64,000 nucleotides of DNA, taken from assembly GCA_964058845.1 (NCBI GenBank), contig CAXKVR010000432.1, positions 1 through 64,000 on the forward strand, given 5' to 3'. This DNA is from Carex sylvatica (lineage: Eukaryota > Streptophyta > Magnoliopsida > Poales > Cyperaceae). The notes below the pieces were generated by a model. The model was not told where the DNA came from and searched no databases. It saw only the letters and a list, made by a program, of their open reading frames with translations. Positions 61,141-64,000 of this stretch are shown here, in pieces. A program made the translations under genes and the position numbers. Position 1 is the stretch's first letter, and each line of letters opens with the position of its first letter.

Positions 61141-63779
61141 TACAAACTTCAAATTACGTATTTTGCCCTCTAGACTTTGAATTTACATATTTCCCCCTTT
61201 AAACCTCAAAAACTCAGAAATTACCCGTTTATTGTCTTTTATATTAAAACTCATTCTAAATTTATAAAATACCTATTTTATCCTTTATTAAAAGCATAAA
61301 ATGTCCATCGGACTCAAATTTGAATCAGAAGCGTTACTCTACCGTCCTATCTGCGCACATCACATTATAATTTGTGCACATCGCTTCAATATCAGTGCGT
61401 GTTCGCTTCAAAATTCATGTTGATCTAGCGTGCAAGGATCTTAAAGTAATTTCGACCCGTGCGCATCGCATTAAGATTAGTGCACATCGTTTTAAAATTT
61501 GTATGTGTTCGTATCAAGATTTGTATTGATCTTGTATGCACGGATTTTAAAACAGTTCGAACGGTAGAGGAACCATTCATATTCAAATTTGAGTCCTATG
61601 GGTTATTATGCTTTTAATAAAGCGCAAAATGGGTATTTATAGATTTATAATGAGTTTTAATATAAAAAATAATAAAATGGATTAATTTATGAGTTTTTTA
61701 AGTTTAGAAGGGGAACTACGTAAATTTGAATTTTTTGGGAGGCATACGTGAAACTCCCCGTATAATATTAGGCGTAAAATTTAGTACGAATTATAAAATT
61801 TGTTGAGATTTGTGCCACAATTACCTTCACATAAGGTGATTAGTAATTTGATTAATGTTGTGTCATGATTTTGATTGAAATAAGGATTGGAGAATGTGAA
61901 ATTTTATAATGATTGATTTGAGAGAGGGAGATGAGATGGGAACCATTAATGATAGAACAGTGACGAAATATACAAAAGAGAACATCGAAATTAATTAATT
62001 AATGATTTGATTACATAAATAATTACCTAAATTTATTACATAAATTGGCAGAATTTAGGAGATTGTGATACATCAGCAACTAGTTAATCAAGTTATCGTC
62101 AACTTAGATAAATGAGCTCAAAACTGTCTTTATTCATTGTTTTTAGTTGATTTTGCTGATAATTATTTGTATCTGGTATTTACAGCTAACGCGCCAGTTT
62201 CACTTCTTTGTTGTTCTTGCTTGTGATGTTACAATACAAGTTTCGTGCTCTAATAATCGAATCTTTTAAGTTTTAGTGGTCTCGGTAGGTGCTTGTATTG
62301 ATCGCCAACCTTTGTTTAAATTTAAATATCGGCTACTTGCAAATTAACTTATGAGCTTGTCATTTTAACAATGAAATTTAGTTTCATAGTTTTGGTTACC
62401 TTAACATAATGTGCAAAAATGAAGATAACATTTGGATACTAGAGATAACGGGTCGATAAACCATTTAGTGCTATTATACATTTTCTAGTGCTATACATCT
62501 CCTTTGTTAAGCAAAGGTTATGTGTCTACTTTTTCATTTAATTATCTCTAATATCTTAACAAACACATATAATAATGGTGTCTTACTATATTATTGAGTC
62601 TCATAAATATTCATAAATATAATGAGCTATATTAAATACATACCTTTTTAATAATTTAATGGAAATTAAAAATGTTCATGTTCTCCAGGAAAATATATTG
62701 ATAAAAAGAATGCAGAATGTATTTAATCACACTTGTGTCATGATTTTGATTGCAACGAAGATAGGAGAATGTGAAATTTTATAATGATTGATTTGAGATG
62801 ATAATCATTAATGGCAGAACAGTGACGAAATAAATAAAAGAGAACATGGAAATAAATTCATTAATTATTATATATTTAATAATTTTATTACAGACAAAAT
62901 TAACTAAATTTATTAAATAAATTAGAAGAATTTAGAAGATTGTGATACATCAACAACTAGTTAAACAATTCATTGCCATATAAATGAGCTCTCTAGACTG
63001 CCTTTATTCATCGTTTTTAGTTAATTTTACACATTTTTTGTATTAAATATTAACGGCAAGCTTGTCAGATCACTTTTCCTCTTCCTTGTGCTCTAATAAT
63101 TGCATCTTTCGACACTGATATGTGGTTTCATATCACAGATTGAACCATTATTTTTTTTTAACCATGAATATTGCTTGCATTGCTCGCCAAAATTTCTACT
63201 TTCAGCTTCGTTGTTTTGGTTACCTTAACATAATTTGCAAAAATCAAGATGGCATTTTGATTTTAGGGAGAACGAGTCGATAAAATATTTAGCGGTATTA
63301 TATATTTTCTAGTACTATACATCTCCTTTGTTAAGCTAAGGTTATGCGTCTGTTTTTTCATTTAATTATCTCTGATATCTTAACAAACACATATAATAAT
63401 GGTGTCTTACTATATTATTGAGTCTCATAAATATTCATAAATATAATGAGCTATACTAAATACATACTTCTTAAATAAAATTTATGGAATTGAATAATGT
63501 TCATGTTCTCCAGGAAAATATATTGATAGAAAGAATGCAGAATGCATTTGATCACACTTTTATGATTCTTCATCTAAACCTGCTTAAACATTATATTTCT
63601 GTGACTAAACTTGCATTCAAAATGTGTTATTTTGCCATAGAATAGACACATGATTACCCATTTATAAGGTCATGCAAATTCTTTACCAAATAAATTTCTT
63701 TAAAAAAAAAAAAAGAGATTCTGAATTATAAATACTTATGTAGATCTCGTTTAATAAATTTATTTCTATAATCTTCTTG

Positions 63780-64000
63780 AATTATGGGCTTAGGAATAGA
63801 TATTGGGCTTTCCTTGGACTGTAATAAAAATGGGCCTAAATTTAAACAACTTGAAAAGATGAGAAAGAAATGAAATGAGACTTCTTTTTGTGAATCCTGA
63901 CAGGTGGGCCCATTTACTACGGCTGGTCTGGTGTAGTCGCGTCATACAGTGGGAAACTGGGAATCCTGCACTATCAGTATCAGTCACACTGTCGCTGTAA
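63780..64000 (+). other. right edge: less AT-rich, promoter-like end of the last array unit
   Basis: After the TGGGCY triplet the sequence becomes clearly richer in G and C (TGACAGGTGGGCCCATTTAC and onward). A related phrase, TGACAGCTGGGGCCCCATTC, occurs at about 57417. No open frame with family resemblance is visible. The 5' end of a gene beyond the window is possible. Confidence 0.35.

Larger units (their letters stand above)
60514..61785. mobile_element. nested palindromic element split by later DNA
   Basis: GGGGGAATTTCATGTATACC at 60514 pairs with the right end GGCATACGTGAAACTCCCCG at about 61763-61782. The arm resumes at about 61144, where AACTTCAAATTACGTA is repeated from 60541. The inner arms are a long inverted pair (GACTCAAATTTGAATC with ATTCAAATTTGAGTC, and TTTATTAAAAGCATAAA with TATGCTTTTAATAAAGC). 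The piece between, 60558-61143, contains a Mutator-like MITE and an inverted copy of array block M1. Confidence 0.6.
47600..63980 (+). repeat. diverged long tandem-repeat array, about 7-8 units
   Basis: Recurring blocks keep the same order and orientation. Block M6 (ATCTAAACCTGCTTAAACAT...GTGACTAAACTTGCATC) occurs near 50219, 52147, 53694, 55463, 58662, 60200 and 63571. Block M5 (TATCTCTGATATCTTAGCAA...ATATATAATAATGGTGT) occurs near 52000, 53550, 55290, 58455, 60045, 62540 and 63370. Block M1 (GATGCTGAGGCATTTT...TGATTGAGAGAGATGAGAGAA) occurs near 48185-48350, 51180-51370, 56757, 59520, 60470 and 61850-61950. A block with TTCTTGCTTGTGCTCTAACA occurs near 58090, 62215 and 63085. Units are roughly 1.5-3 kb, enlarged or shortened by insertions and deletions. 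No open frame is conserved across units, so the repeated segment was probably non-coding or promoter-like. Confidence 0.75.

Noticed and set aside
1..64000. tRNA, rRNA, CRISPR or integrated viral genes
   Set aside because: Scanned by eye for characteristic motifs and direct-repeat arrays with spacers; none could be supported. A tRNAscan or HMM search would be more decisive.

Overview
The window is nuclear DNA from a flowering plant. It is AT-rich, its genes are split by many GT-AG introns, and the gaps between genes are full of small DNA transposons. The proteins look like eudicot proteins, but I cannot name the species. No bacterial, organellar, CRISPR, tRNA or rRNA features were seen.

Four protein-coding genes are supported, all on the + strand. 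(1) At 1-874 lies the 3' end of a TOM1-like (TOL) ubiquitin-binding trafficking gene; only its Q/M/G/Y-rich tail is inside the window. (2) PEX4 at 1877-4502 encodes a 157-residue peroxisomal ubiquitin-conjugating enzyme. It has five coding exons, an intron in the 5' UTR and three GGCCCA site-II boxes upstream. (3) A 16-exon gene at 11577-25842 encodes a predicted 2852-residue protein. It fuses a Sen1/Upf1-type helicase, a UvrD-type helicase, a TPR-like helical region and a Lys-rich tail. (4) An AIM1-type peroxisomal multifunctional beta-oxidation gene at 36888-45075 has 18 coding exons, encodes 725 residues and ends in a PTS1-like ARL. PEX4 and AIM1 act in the same organelle: PEX4 supports recycling of the import receptor that brings in PTS1 proteins such as AIM1.

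The 5-11 kb interval holds repeats, a broken partial copy of PEX4 at 8.0-8.5 kb, a LINE remnant on the - strand and a short transit-peptide-like ORF. The 26-36 kb interval has no gene. It holds a solo arm of a foldback element, a hAT transposase relic, short tandem repeats and several MITEs.

From about 47.6 kb to the right edge there is no coding gene. Instead there is an old, diverged array of a repeat unit about 1.5-3 kb long, present in roughly seven or eight copies. The array includes one fairly recent tandem duplication of about 1.55 kb. It is also interrupted by insertions: a 1218-bp near-palindrome, Mutator-like MITEs with 9-bp target duplications, a hAT-like element with an 8-bp duplication, and pieces of an RTE-type LINE. 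Several array units carry a triplet of TGGGCY boxes at constant spacing, which suggests that a promoter-bearing segment was multiplied.

The most unusual structures are this array, the palindromic element whose arms contain nested GCGG hairpins, a 1.3-kb hAT-type element carrying a GC-rich, possibly captured segment, and the repeated insertion of one MITE family into AIM1 introns. I found no evidence of a wholly new defence or enzymatic system.
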